This document shows, piece after piece, positions 8,544 to 16,973 of a stretch of DNA of 57,285 nt (positions are counted from its first letter, which is position 1; each line of letters begins with the position of its first letter). This stretch comes from Gammaproteobacteria bacterium. GTDB lineage: Bacteria > Pseudomonadota > Gammaproteobacteria > Steroidobacterales > Steroidobacteraceae. Under the pieces are notes generated by a model, which saw nothing but the letters and a program-made list of their open reading frames with translations, had not been told where the DNA came from and made no database searches. The position numbers and the translations under genes are program-made. Where the stretch lies: assembly GCA_028293745.1 (NCBI GenBank), contig JAQGOF010000083.1, positions 1 to 57,285 on the forward strand, read 5' to 3'.

Positions 8544-8716
8544 GGCGCGGCGGCGAAACTCCGGTATCAGTTCGATGACGCGACGGGCCCCGAAAGGGGC
8601 TCGCTCGCTGTCACCCGGTCCTGGTTCAAGTGCGCACAGGTGTCAGCTGCCATTCATCGCGGGCAGCCTATCCTCACCTGGCAGATTACCTGCACAACTG
8701 CAACCTGAGATACATC

Positions 8717-9076
8717 ATGACCGCATCCAGGATTTCATTCGTTACGCTCGCATCGATCCTCGCTCTCGGCTCTTCGTTTGCCTTCGCGGATCCAGCGACA
8801 CAAGCCAAACTTGCTGCGGAAGCCAAAATTTCCGAAGCGGACGCCCGCACGACGGCGCTCGCGAAAGTGCCCGGAGGAACCGTTTCCAGCTCAGAACTGG
8901 AAAAGGAACATGGCAAGCTGATCTGGTCCTTCGACATCGCCAAGGCGGGTTCGAAGAACGTCACGGAAGTCCAGGTGGACGCAAATACCGGCAAGCTCGT
9001 GTCGACCAAAATTGAGACTCCGGACAAGGAGCGCAAGGAAGCGGCTGCCGACAAGCAGGAGGGCAAGGCTTACTGA
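8717..9076 (+). CDS. PepSY domain protein, exported
   Basis: 119 residues from ATG 8717. A signal peptide (SRISFVTLASILALGSSFAF, cleavage after FA-DP) precedes one PepSY domain: KISEADARTTALAKVPGGTV, ELEKEHGKLIWSFDI, VTEVQVDANTGKLVS. A charged lysine-rich tail follows. PepSY domains bind or inhibit peptidases, or act in periplasmic sensing and metal homeostasis. No partner gene is adjacent. A GCCCC-GAAA-GGGGC hairpin (8587-8600) separates it from the upstream phosphatase gene. Confidence 0.85.
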   Translation: MTASRISFVTLASILALGSSFAFADPATQAKLAAEAKISEADARTTALAKVPGGTVSSSELEKEHGKLIWSFDIAKAGSKNVTEVQVDANTGKLVSTKIETPDKERKEAAADKQEGKAY

Positions 9077-9079
9077 GCA

Positions 9080-9340
9080 TTCAGGCCGGGCGAAAGCCTG
9101 AAAACCTGAAAACGCATGCAAATATCCGGCGCGTCCCCGTTGAAGCAACGTCGATCCTGACGAGACCAGTTGCCGGAGACGCGCCGGACAATCGTTAGGC
9201 CTGCACGAAGCACCGGCCTGCAACTCTTGGGACTTACATATGGGAGGCGCGTTGGGAGGCTCAACGCGCCGCGACCAGGCCCCCCACCAGTGAAGCGGCC
9301 TTTGCCGCATCGCAACTAACGATCAGCATTCGCTGATCGT
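9080..9340. other. Hairpin-rich intergenic region, possible structured RNA or repeat element
   Basis: The spacer 9077-9469 between PepSY and AraC has no convincing protein frame but holds four inverted repeats. TTCAGGC/GCCTGAA is at 9080-9102. TCCGGCGCGTC (9125-9135) pairs perfectly with GACGCGCCGGA (9178-9188) and encloses a small CGTTG-AAG-CAACG hairpin. GGCGCGTTG/CAACGCGCC is at 9246-9270. ACGATCAGC-ATTC-GCTGATCGT is at 9319-9340. None is followed by a T tract, so ordinary terminators are unlikely. A non-coding RNA, REP-like elements or a long leader for the AraC gene are possible. Confidence 0.4.
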
Positions 9341-9469
9341 GCGGTCTTGAACCACACGACACAACGACCCTGATGGCGGGCGGACGCGCACTGCCCGATA
9401 ATACGGGAACCGTGTGGAACCCGAATCGGCTGCCCAGGCACTATTGATCGGCTCAGAGACCGCCAGGCC

Positions 9470-10459
9470 ATGAAGACGATTTTCTCGACAGCGGATGTTC
9501 GACCGCGTGATCGCTTTGACTCCTGGCACGCGGCGGCACGCAAGTACATCATCGACCATGACTCCCGCCCCGCCTGCCGGCTGACCTTCGCTGCCAAACT
9601 GTGTTGCGCAGCACTCGACGAAATGACTCTTGTTTCCTTCGAATGTTCACCGATGATTGCGGCGCACACATCCCGGCACGTCTCGCAGACGACACCCGAC
9701 GAGTTGTTCGTGTGCCGCGAGCTCACCGGCTCGATGTTGATTGAGCAGAGCAGCCGCGAGGTGGCGCTAAAAGCAGGTGACGTGACACTGGTCGATCCGC
9801 GCTTGCCGTACAGTGCCCGATTCTCGTCGGATTCCAGCCTGCTTGTCTTGAAAGTGCCGCGGCAGCGTCTCGAGGCTCGCGTGGGGCGAACCGGACACAT
9901 GGTCGCTCGCGTCATGAGCCCCGCGCATGAGGAGAACGGCTTCGTCTCCGATTTCCTCGCACTCCTGCCTGCGCATGTGGAGCGCCTCGGCCTGACCGCT
10001 TCTACCGTCTCCGATCAGGCGCTTGATCTGCTCGCTGTGGCCTTGGCAAAGATGGGTGGGGTGTCGGGGCCGCGAGTCTCGTCCGCGCGCTTCGTGGTGT
10101 TGACTCGATTGCGCTCGGCCATAGAGAGACAACTTACCAATCCCGCATTGGATCCGGCCGCCGCTGCCGCTGCCGCGGGTGTGAGCGTGCGTTACGCGAA
10201 TGCGGTGCTGGCCGACGAGAACACCTCAGTCGCTCGGCTCATCCAGACGCGTCGCCTGGAACGCTGCCGCCAGGCGCTCTGCGATTTTACACAGGCACAC
10301 CGCTCGATCAGCGAAATTGCGTACTGCTGGGGGTTCTCGGATATGACCCACTTCGGCAGGAGATTTAGAGCGGCTTACGGACTCTTGCCGAGCGAGTACC
10401 GTAAAGTTCATGGCCCCGGCTCGATGAGAACGTCGATCCTGCCCGCCCCGTTACGGTGA
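9470..10459 (+). CDS. AraC family transcriptional regulator
   Basis: 329 residues. The N-terminal two-thirds is an AraC-binding-like (cupin) sensory domain beginning FDSWHAAARKYIIDHDSRP. The C-terminal third is a double helix-turn-helix: DPAAAAAAAGVSVRYANAVL and ISEIAYCWGFSDMTHFGRRF, ending in the typical YGLLPSEYRK. The layout matches FeaR/NahR-like AraC regulators of aromatic or amine catabolism. The downstream genes are on the opposite strand, so its target is not evident from position. Confidence 0.9.
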   Translation: MKTIFSTADVRPRDRFDSWHAAARKYIIDHDSRPACRLTFAAKLCCAALDEMTLVSFECSPMIAAHTSRHVSQTTPDELFVCRELTGSMLIEQSSREVALKAGDVTLVDPRLPYSARFSSDSSLLVLKVPRQRLEARVGRTGHMVARVMSPAHEENGFVSDFLALLPAHVERLGLTASTVSDQALDLLAVALAKMGGVSGPRVSSARFVVLTRLRSAIERQLTNPALDPAAAAAAAGVSVRYANAVLADENTSVARLIQTRRLERCRQALCDFTQAHRSISEIAYCWGFSDMTHFGRRFRAAYGLLPSEYRKVHGPGSMRTSILPAPLR

Positions 10460-10488
10460 TACTTCGTACCCGAACTGAATTCCTGTCC

Positions 10489-11427
10489 TCACGCGCTCAC
10501 TTCAAGAACGATTTTCCCCTGTGTATGCCTGCCCTCGAGCCGTACCAGCGCTAGCGCCGCCTCTTCGATCGTATACGTCGCTTCGATGTACGGCTTGACC
10601 TTCCCGGCATTGATCAGCTGCCCAATCTCAGCGAGCTCAGCGGCGTCCGGCTGCGCCATGTAGTTCGTGGCGCGAGCATGATGCTCTCTGGCCAACGTTT
10701 CGGACGGTTTGGCCAGCGTGGAGATCAACGCGCCGCCGTCCTTTAGCACCTGCCACGATCGCTCCTGCGTATCGCCCGCCACCAGATCGAAAACCAGGTC
10801 GACGTCTTGCACGACTTCTTCGAACCGGTCGGATTTGTAGTCGACTGCCTGGTCGGCGCCGAGCAACCGCAGAAAGTCCTTGTCCGCCGCCCAGCCCGTG
10901 GTGGACACATTTGCGCCCCGTTCCTTCGCGAACTGGATGGCGAAATGTCCGACGCCGCCGGCACCGCCGTGAATCAGGACGCGCTGGCCTGAGTTGAGTT
11001 GGCCGTGGTCGAACAAGCCTTGCCAGGCAGTTATCGCGGCGAGCGGAACCGCCGCCGCTGCCGTGTGATCCAACTTCTCGGGTTTCGGTACGCATAGGTT
11101 GGCGTTCAAAGCCACGTACTCGGCGAAGCCGCCGTGTCCCCTATCGAGCATGGCATAGATCTCGTCGCCTACCTGCAGGACGGTCACTCGGCTGCCGCAG
11201 CTGACTACGGTACCGGAAATGTCCCGACCCAACACTACCGGCAACTGAGCCTGAGTGACTCCCGGGTATTTGCCGGAGGCGATCTTGTAATCCACGGGGT
11301 TCACGCTGGCTGCGTGCACTTTGACGAGAACTTCGGCATCGCCGGGCTGCGGCCTGTCAATCTCCTTCACTCTCAGCGTCTTCGCGCCGCCGAATGATTC
11401 GAGAAGCACCGCCTTCATTGTGGCCAT
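10489..11427 (-). CDS. Zinc-independent MDR oxidoreductase (quinone-reductase-like)
   Basis: 312 residues from the ATG at 11427, behind a GGAGGTT ribosome site. It has the MDR N-terminal GroES fold (AVLLESFGGAKTLRVKEIDR, VHAASVNPVDYKIASGKYPG) and the Rossmann NADPH motif GQRVLIHGGAGGVGHFAIQF. There is no structural-zinc cysteine cluster. Such proteins reduce quinones or enones with NADPH in the cytoplasm. An open frame extends ten codons upstream, but the ribosome site decides the start. It is followed on the same strand by the VOC gene, which starts upstream of it only in the genomic sense, so co-transcription is not shown. Confidence 0.9.
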   Translation of the reverse strand: MATMKAVLLESFGGAKTLRVKEIDRPQPGDAEVLVKVHAASVNPVDYKIASGKYPGVTQAQLPVVLGRDISGTVVSCGSRVTVLQVGDEIYAMLDRGHGGFAEYVALNANLCVPKPEKLDHTAAAAVPLAAITAWQGLFDHGQLNSGQRVLIHGGAGGVGHFAIQFAKERGANVSTTGWAADKDFLRLLGADQAVDYKSDRFEEVVQDVDLVFDLVAGDTQERSWQVLKDGGALISTLAKPSETLAREHHARATNYMAQPDAAELAEIGQLINAGKVKPYIEATYTIEEAALALVRLEGRHTQGKIVLEVSA

Positions 11428-11561
11428 CACAACCTCCAAAGAGTGGAGGAGGTGCATAGCAATTCTGATTCCCCGTTCGGCTCGCGCCGTGCTCGAGTTA
11501 GCTCGGCTGCCGACTCAGCTCCCGCGTTGAGATCCGGCGGGGCGTGTGCCCGGTGCCGCTT

Positions 11562-11930
11562 TCACTTCGCCTTGCTGTAGTCGTACCAAACGGCCTCGAT
11601 GTTGTTGCCGTCTGGATCGTAGACGAAGGCGGCGTAGTAACCTGGCCAGTAATCCCGATACCCGGGCCCGCCGTTGTCCTTTCCGCCTGCTGCAAGAGCA
11701 GCCTTGTGGAACGTCTCGACTTCCGCACTGCTCTTGGCTTCGAATGCCACATGCAGGGGCGTTACCGTGTTTTCTTTGATTATCCAGAAATCGGTGTTCT
11801 TGCCGTCGTTGAACCCCGCGGACTCGCCGTATTCCATGTTGTTGCTATAGCCGAGCGGTTCGAGCGCTTTGACAAAAAAAGCTTTGGATTTCCGGTAGTC
11901 GCTGACCGGAAGCGTGGTGTGCGCGATCAT
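11562..11930 (-). CDS. VOC (glyoxalase/bleomycin-resistance) family protein
   Basis: 122 residues covering one VOC module: HTTLPVSDYRKSKAFFVKAL at the start, then TPLHVAFEAKS and AAFVYDPDGNNIEAVWYDYS. The paired beta-alpha-beta-beta-beta units bind a divalent metal through His and Glu (the GNNIEAVW strand carries the C-terminal Glu). Members include glyoxalase I-like and antibiotic-binding proteins. No substrate can be named. It shares its strand with the small conserved protein upstream and the MDR gene downstream, so a three-gene transcript is possible. Confidence 0.88.
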   Translation of the reverse strand: MIAHTTLPVSDYRKSKAFFVKALEPLGYSNNMEYGESAGFNDGKNTDFWIIKENTVTPLHVAFEAKSSAEVETFHKAALAAGGKDNGGPGYRDYWPGYYAAFVYDPDGNNIEAVWYDYSKAK

Positions 11931-12030
11931 GCAGTGCTCCTTGTGCCAGGGTGCCCGCCGGCGCACCAGCATCAAGCGTACCAGCGCAAGTTGACGTCTA
12001 TCAAGTTGACGGTTCCCAAGCGGGCGGGGC

Positions 12031-12336
12031 TCAAGCTCTCTCTTCGACCGTCTTGCGGCTGACCAGTTTGTTGAAGTTGCTCGGCTTGCCATCGGCGGTG
12101 CGGTCTTCGACGATGAGGGCCAGTTTGCGCTGGTCGAATACCCGGAACCACCGATCCCACGAGATGTGCTCCAGCGATCCCTCGCCGCTATAGCCGGGGA
12201 AATCGAGCCGCAGCAGGCACGAGTCATCCTCGCCTTCAGTTCCTTTCACGCAGGCGGGCTTTGCGCCGCGCTCCTCTGCCCAGTTCCGGATCTCCTCGTG
12301 ATCGGTCAGGACGCGTTCTTCAGCCTTGGTTGCCAT
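12031..12336 (-). CDS. Small conserved protein often mislabelled '1,4-alpha-glucan branching enzyme'
   Basis: 101 residues: DHEEIRNWAEERGAKPACVK, GYSGEGSLEHISWDRWFRVF, then a C-terminal SNFNKLVSRKT. It belongs to a widespread family of roughly 100-residue cytoplasmic proteins that many databases name after a branching enzyme, though it is far too short and lacks GH13 motifs. Its function is unknown; homologues often occur near stress or storage genes. ATG 12336 follows GAGGAAC. The upstream open frame has no similar ribosome site. Confidence 0.8.
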   Translation of the reverse strand: MATKAEERVLTDHEEIRNWAEERGAKPACVKGTEGEDDSCLLRLDFPGYSGEGSLEHISWDRWFRVFDQRKLALIVEDRTADGKPSNFNKLVSRKTVEERA

Positions 12337-12673
12337 GATGTTCCTCTGCCGTGAGGGGTCGAGTGATTGGGGGAGAGCCTTGTGAGCAACCGGTGTGCCG
12401 GCGTCGCTGCGCCGGCGCTCGCGACTCCACAACATGTCGGGTCAACCGTGCCGCCCGAGTCAACCGTGCCGCGCTCCCGCGGAGCACGCAGTCGTTGCTG
12501 TCACGCGACATCGGCCAACACTGCTGCGCTGCAGTCCGAGTTCGCCACACCGGCAGCGGCGCTGCAAAGCGCGCGCGCGTAAGCGAAAAGTTGCATGATA
12601 GGTGGCGATCGGGTGATGCGACACCAGGCACGGCTCGACGGCGACAGCTCACATCGGGCCGGGGGAGGGGATC
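12337..12673. other. Intergenic region without recognisable gene
   Basis: 337 bases between divergent genes. The only structure I see is a direct duplication of GTCAACCGTGCCGC (12441-12454 and 12459-12472). A purine-rich GGGGGAGGGG just before 12674 serves as the ribosome site of the peroxidase gene. Promoters for both flanking genes must lie here, but I cannot place them. Confidence 0.5.
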
Positions 12674-13972
12674 GTGCAGCAGTCGTGTTGTTTGCGCGGC
12701 GTACGCAAATCCTACGTCAGGTCCGTGTTGATACTCGGGGCGGCGGCTGTAGTGGTGGGGTGTAGTAGCGGGGGCCAGGTAGGGCCGCAGACGAAGCCGT
12801 ATCTTCTGCCCATACCAAGTGCCAGTGAGTTGGCTCGGCCCCGGACGCCCGAACAGGCAGGTCTCCCGGCCGAGGCGACCCGCGCGGCGATACCGCGCGA
12901 CAATCCACAAACCGCGGACAAAGTTGCTCTCGGACAAAAGCTGTTCTTCGACGGGCGCTTGTCGGCAGACGGCACGGTGGCGTGTAGTAGCTGTCACGAT
13001 CCCGTGCGTGCGTTCACGGATGGCAGGCGCGTCTCCATTGGTATCAAGGGCCGTGTTGGGCAACGCAATGCGCCGACTATTTTGAATGCCGTTTACAACA
13101 CGACGCAGTTCTGGGATGGCCGGGCAAGGACACTGGAGGAGCAAGCGGGCTTTCCGATCGTCAACCCATCCGAAATGGGTCAGCCCAACCTGGATGCGGC
13201 CGTTGCCCGCGTCGCCACCGTTCGCGAGTATCGCAAGGCCTTCGAGCGGGTGTTCCGCGGACCACCCAACAGCTCCAACCTGTTGCGCGCCATTGCATCC
13301 TACGAGCGTGCCGAGGTTTCCTTCGATTCCCCATTTGATCATTTCATAGCTGGCGAGAAGGACGCCATCGACCCTTCAGCCAAGCGGGGTTGGGCGCTTT
13401 TCAACGGCCGTGGGCGCTGTACGACATGCCATGCGGTCACTCGAGGCCAGCCTGACGTCACGACTTTCACAGACCACCGTTTTCACAACATCGGGGTCGT
13501 GATAGTTCGAGCCGGCACAGTCGGGATGGCGCGGCAGGCAGAGCAGGTCGTCACACCTGGGGACATGGGCGCTGTCGATCGGACCGCCATTCAGTCAGAC
13601 CTGTCGCTGCTTGGCCGCTTTCTCGTCACCCGGCAGGATGCAGATATCGGCGCCTTCAAGACACCGAATCTGCGCAACCTGCTCATGACCGCGCCTTATT
13701 TTCATGACGGCTCGCACCCGACGCTCTGGGACGTCGTAGATCACTACAACAAGGGTGGTGACCAGAACGACCCGTTCCTGGACAGGGACATGCAGCCGCT
13801 CGCGTTAAAGGAAGCTGAAATCGATGACTTGGTCGCCTTCCTGGCGTCGCTCACGAGCCCGGAGTACAGGAAGCCGGCACTCAAGGAGCTCGCACGCCAG
13901 CGGAAGCTCGCGCGCACGACCCGGCCGTACCGAGACACGGCTAGAGCTTTCGGGCCTAAGCCGGGCGGGTGA
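12674..13972 (+). CDS. Di-heme cytochrome c peroxidase (CcP/MauG family) lipoprotein
   Basis: 432 residues. A lipobox (VVVGCSSG, Cys30) indicates attachment to a membrane facing the periplasm. Two c-type heme sites are present: CSSCH at 104-108 and CTTCH at 249-253. Family segments around them include NAPTILNAVYNTTQFWDGRA and GAFKTPNLRNLLMTAPYFHD. These enzymes reduce hydrogen peroxide with electrons from periplasmic cytochrome c, or modify proteins as MauG does. The GTG start follows GGGGGAGGGG. The next gene begins ten bases after its stop, suggesting co-transcription. Confidence 0.9.
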   Translation: MQQSCCLRGVRKSYVRSVLILGAAAVVVGCSSGGQVGPQTKPYLLPIPSASELARPRTPEQAGLPAEATRAAIPRDNPQTADKVALGQKLFFDGRLSADGTVACSSCHDPVRAFTDGRRVSIGIKGRVGQRNAPTILNAVYNTTQFWDGRARTLEEQAGFPIVNPSEMGQPNLDAAVARVATVREYRKAFERVFRGPPNSSNLLRAIASYERAEVSFDSPFDHFIAGEKDAIDPSAKRGWALFNGRGRCTTCHAVTRGQPDVTTFTDHRFHNIGVVIVRAGTVGMARQAEQVVTPGDMGAVDRTAIQSDLSLLGRFLVTRQDADIGAFKTPNLRNLLMTAPYFHDGSHPTLWDVVDHYNKGGDQNDPFLDRDMQPLALKEAEIDDLVAFLASLTSPEYRKPALKELARQRKLARTTRPYRDTARAFGPKPGG

Positions 13973-13982
13973 GAGCGAGGCG

Positions 13983-14321
13983 ATGGGGCCGAAGATCCTG
14001 CCCAAATGGATTCAGGCCTACGATAAAATCGTGGGGGTCATTCTTCACGGACAGCACTCGATGGGGCGCTATCGCGATACGGACGGCGGGATGAGCGAGT
14101 TACCTCTGCTCGGAGCCCAACACATCGACAGGATACCTGATGTCCGCGACGGGCTGACTCGGGAGGAGAGGGTGGTTCTATACGTTCTGCACGAGACGCA
14201 GAAGGAACGCGGCGATCGAAACGTGCCGACGGCAATGTTGTGGGGACGCGTGTGCGAGCACTTTTATATCAGTCCGGATGACCTGTCAGAGGTGCTCGCG
14301 CGGCTCGGCGCGCGTAGATGA
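13983..14321 (+). CDS. Hypothetical protein (112 aa) downstream of cytochrome c peroxidase
   Basis: Not a family I recognise. It starts at ATG 13983, ten bases after the peroxidase stop, behind GAGAGCGAGGCG. The second half (GLTREERVVLYVLHETQKER, then VPTAMLWGRVCEHFYISPDD) reads like helices of a small winged-helix fold. The first half has GQHSMGRYRDTDGGMSELPL. There is no signal peptide or membrane segment, so it is probably cytoplasmic. The tight spacing argues for a shared transcript with the peroxidase. Confidence 0.55.
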   Translation: MGPKILPKWIQAYDKIVGVILHGQHSMGRYRDTDGGMSELPLLGAQHIDRIPDVRDGLTREERVVLYVLHETQKERGDRNVPTAMLWGRVCEHFYISPDDLSEVLARLGARR

Positions 14322-14358
14322 ATTCATGCCGAGCGTAGCGCCGGGTGGATCTCGCGAC

Positions 14359-15327
14359 TTACCCGGCAACGTCCAGCAGGACCTTTCCGCCTAGCTGGGC
14401 ATGCGCTACCGCATCCTTGATTGCCCTGAGCGGATACGTGGCTGCCACCGGGATGCGCAGCTGGCCGGCAGCGATCATCGTGGCCGCCTGTTTGGAAGCG
14501 GGCGGAATCTTGTCCGTATATTCCGGATGTCCCATGAAGAAGCCCCGCAACGTGAGAGACTTGAAGATTGCATCCAGAGGGCTTGCGGCGATCGGCGCCC
14601 TGCTCATGGCGGAATAGACGACCACAGTGCCACGCATCGCGAGTGCTGCCGCTAACACTCCAGTTGCAGGACCACTCACCCCATCGAGTGCCAGGCGCAG
14701 ATCCGTCTGACCAAGCGCTTCTTTGATCTGGCGCCCGACATCTGGAGAATCGAGGACGACCACATCTCCCCCAACCGCCTTCAGCTCACCCACGAGCTCA
14801 GGGCGTCGGACGATGTTCAGGGTTCTCAGTCCGCGGAGCTTTGCGAATGCGATCACCCAGCGTCCTACACCGGAATTGGCGGCGTTCTGAAGGACCCAGT
14901 CACCGGGGTTCAGGCTGACGAACTCACTCAAAAGAAGCACTGCGGTGGGCGGATTGATGCCCAACATCGCCAGTTGCTGCGGATCCGCGCCAGGAGGCAG
15001 GGCGAAAAGACCTTCCGCTGGTATCACCATGCGTTCCCGCCAGGCGAAGCTCGACAGAGGAACCAGCACTCGATCGCCCGCTTGGACGGTCTTGACGCCA
15101 GAACCCACGCTGAGAATGCGGCCGACCCCTTCGTTGCCGATTACAGTGGGAAGAGGGGGCCGAAGGGCATAGGTGCCCCGGGCGACCGAGAGGTCGTTGG
15201 GATTGATGGGTGAGAACTCAACACCGACGAGGACTTGGTTCGTGCCGGGTTCAGGCGGCTCGGCAATCTCGACGAACTCGAGGCCATCGATGGGGTTTCC
15301 ATAAGCGGTGAGATGAACGGCACGCAT
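14359..15327 (-). CDS. MDR family oxidoreductase (enoyl-reductase-like)
   Basis: 322 residues from ATG 15327, which follows AGGAGAACCCC. N-terminal GroES-like domain (EPPEPGTNQVLVGVEFSPIN, LPTVIGNEGVGRILSVGSGV) and a Rossmann domain (LNPGDWVLQNAANSGVGRWV). It resembles mitochondrial trans-2-enoyl-CoA reductase-like MDRs: NSGVGRWVI replaces the usual AASTVG-type loop, and there are no zinc ligands. The probable reaction is NADPH-dependent reduction of an activated C=C bond. The region between it and the MBL gene carries an AAACGAAT tandem repeat. Confidence 0.87.
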   Translation of the reverse strand: MRAVHLTAYGNPIDGLEFVEIAEPPEPGTNQVLVGVEFSPINPNDLSVARGTYALRPPLPTVIGNEGVGRILSVGSGVKTVQAGDRVLVPLSSFAWRERMVIPAEGLFALPPGADPQQLAMLGINPPTAVLLLSEFVSLNPGDWVLQNAANSGVGRWVIAFAKLRGLRTLNIVRRPELVGELKAVGGDVVVLDSPDVGRQIKEALGQTDLRLALDGVSGPATGVLAAALAMRGTVVVYSAMSRAPIAASPLDAIFKSLTLRGFFMGHPEYTDKIPPASKQAATMIAAGQLRIPVAATYPLRAIKDAVAHAQLGGKVLLDVAG

Positions 15328-15417
15328 GTGGGGTTCTCCTGAAGGTGATCGACGAACGTGCGGCTGCGGGCGCTTATCGTGTCGATATGTGCAGTTTAGG
15401 GGTATATGCCCATATTG

Positions 15418-15435
15418 AAACGAATTTAAACGAAT
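15418..15435. promoter_or_regulatory. Tandem AAACGAAT repeat with 10-bp period
   Basis: AAACGAAT occurs at 15418-15425 and again at 15428-15435, in the AT-rich part of the 269-bp divergent spacer between the MDR and MBL genes. One-turn spacing on the same DNA face is typical of regulator boxes. No adjacent regulator suggests which protein would bind. Confidence 0.3.
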
Positions 15436-15596
15436 ATGCACAGAATCGCCGCTGAATCAGGGCGGGGAGGCGCCGATCCAGCGCGGTGGTTATCCAAGCG
15501 AATATTCTGCATAGCAGCATCGTGGCTTGGTGCGTGCACAACCGCTCCATCCTTTGATTCTCGCCACCCGCGCTTCCGGAGAGTAGGGTACACACC

Positions 15597-16745
15597 ATGT
15601 CCGACGACGCTCATCAAGAAGTTCCGATCAGCCGGCGACATGTTATCTGTGGAGGTGGGGCGAGCGTATTTACCGCATTGATCGCCTCGCTCCTCGGCGG
15701 TTCGAGACCTGTGCGAGCCGAAGCCATTTCCGGGTCGGTGCCCGAGGTTGATGCGCTGGCGGTGCGGGTGGTGACTGACAGCTACCAGTTTGCCGTCGCT
15801 CCCAGCAGAACGGCGGGCAACGTCGAGATCCAGCACTTCGGCTGGGGCATCGGGGGCGACAAGCCGCCCGGTCGGACACTCATCAGCGAGTTCGGCCTGT
15901 CAATGCATGTTGAATCCCGCCGCGGCGGGCAGACGCGCAACGTCCTCGTTGACTTCGGTTTTACGCCTGAAGCGCTTGTCAACAACACCGAGCTGCTGGG
16001 AATCAACCCGGCAGTACTCGATGCTCTCGTGCTGAGTCATGGTCATTACGACCATTTCGGGGGTCTCGTTGGCTTCCTGCACCGGCATAAGGGAAAACTC
16101 AAACCGAAGCTCCCCCTCTACGTCGGCGGTGATGACTGCTTCTGCTCGCGCGAGTGGACGGCACCGCCCGCGCACGGCAACTTTGGTGTCCTTGACCGTA
16201 AGGCTCTGAAGGAAGCAAACCTCACGGTGACCTATGCCGAGGGGCCGTCACTCGTAGCCGACCACGGCTTCACCACGGGCCAGATCGGTCTTCAAGGCTT
16301 CGAGAAGGTGCTGTCGCCGACCGCTATGAAAGTCGGCGTCAGTCATGGCGTAGGTTGTTATGCCGACAAGCTGCCGGAGGACGAGCGGAGCAAGACCGTC
16401 GTCCCCGATCAGTTCCGGCACGAGATCGCGACCGGCTTCAACCTGACAGGCCGGGGGTTGGTTGTCCTGACCTCGTGCAGCCATCGTGGCGTGGTCAATG
16501 CGATCAAGCAGGCGCAAGCGGCTTCGGGCATCAAGAAGGTGCATGCGGTGATCGGCGGGTTCCACCTCGCTCCTTACAAGGAAGACTATGTGCAGGAGAC
16601 CGTCGCAGCGCTGAAGGAAATCGACGTCGATTACGTGATTCCCCTGCACTGCACGGGCGAGCCATTCTATGAAATGGCCAAGGCGCAGATGCCGGGCAAG
16701 CTAGTGCGCTCCTATACGGGGACGCGGTTGGTGTTTGGCGCCTGA
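15597..16745 (+). CDS. Tat-exported MBL-fold metallo-hydrolase
   Basis: 382 residues. The N-terminus has a twin-arginine signal (ISRRHVICGGGASVFTALIA), so it is folded before export to the periplasm. The metallo-beta-lactamase motif is ALVLSHGHYDHFGG; later ligands are in LVVLTSCSHRGVVNAIKQAQ and AVIGGFHLAP, with VIPLHCTGE at the end. The arrangement is that of the subgroup containing the archaeal RFA-P synthase-like enzymes. The substrate is unknown; bacterial Tat-exported members may be lactonases or phosphodiesterases. It appears intact. Confidence 0.87.
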   Translation: MSDDAHQEVPISRRHVICGGGASVFTALIASLLGGSRPVRAEAISGSVPEVDALAVRVVTDSYQFAVAPSRTAGNVEIQHFGWGIGGDKPPGRTLISEFGLSMHVESRRGGQTRNVLVDFGFTPEALVNNTELLGINPAVLDALVLSHGHYDHFGGLVGFLHRHKGKLKPKLPLYVGGDDCFCSREWTAPPAHGNFGVLDRKALKEANLTVTYAEGPSLVADHGFTTGQIGLQGFEKVLSPTAMKVGVSHGVGCYADKLPEDERSKTVVPDQFRHEIATGFNLTGRGLVVLTSCSHRGVVNAIKQAQAASGIKKVHAVIGGFHLAPYKEDYVQETVAALKEIDVDYVIPLHCTGEPFYEMAKAQMPGKLVRSYTGTRLVFGA

Positions 16746-16779
16746 GCGGTAGCAGGTCTTCCTTGAAGCTCCACCGGCT

Positions 16780-16860
16780 AACTGCCGTCGGGTCGTCTAT
16801 GTCCAGGCCGATTACGGCGATGGGCCGGCCATCGCGCTGTACGAGAAACTCGGGGGCTTT
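16780..16860 (+). pseudogene. Remnant of a GNAT acetyltransferase (AAC(3)-I-like)
   Basis: A short frame reads VVYVQADYGDGPAIALYEKL, the final beta strand and helix of AAC(3)-I-type GNAT acetyltransferases (YVQADxGDDPAIALYxKLG). The first 110 or so residues are missing. After KLGG the frame runs into a seven-T tract and no longer matches the family. Only the C-terminal coenzyme-A-side fragment remains, between the MBL and hydrolase genes. Confidence 0.6.
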
Positions 16861-16973
16861 TTTTCTACGGCGATGTCGAACTCCGCGCCTTTTAATCGTC
16901 ATGACAGTGTCGGACGATCTTTTTGGCGCCACCGCTAGCGGCGGCCGCTGCAAGCCCTAACTGGAGAGAACGC

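Noticed and set aside
8587..8600. GCCCC-GAAA-GGGGC hairpin as a rho-independent terminator
   Set aside because: It lacks a following T tract; I mention it only as a spacer hairpin.
12031..12336. Name '1,4-alpha-glucan branching enzyme'
   Set aside because: The protein is about 100 residues and lacks any GH13 catalytic motif; the name is a database error spread by similarity.
12441..12472. Duplicated GTCAACCGTGCCGC as an attachment site or regulator box
   Set aside because: Only two copies, no mobile element nearby and no symmetry; probably a local duplication.
12320..13342. Long minus-strand frame across the cytochrome c peroxidase gene
   Set aside because: It lies opposite the heme motifs of a clear peroxidase and has no recognisable domain.
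16780..16860. Functional aminoglycoside resistance gene
   Set aside because: Only the C-terminal strand and helix of the acetyltransferase fold remain.
16855..16861. Run of seven T as a terminator end
   Set aside because: No GC stem precedes it at the right distance; it lies within the GNAT remnant.
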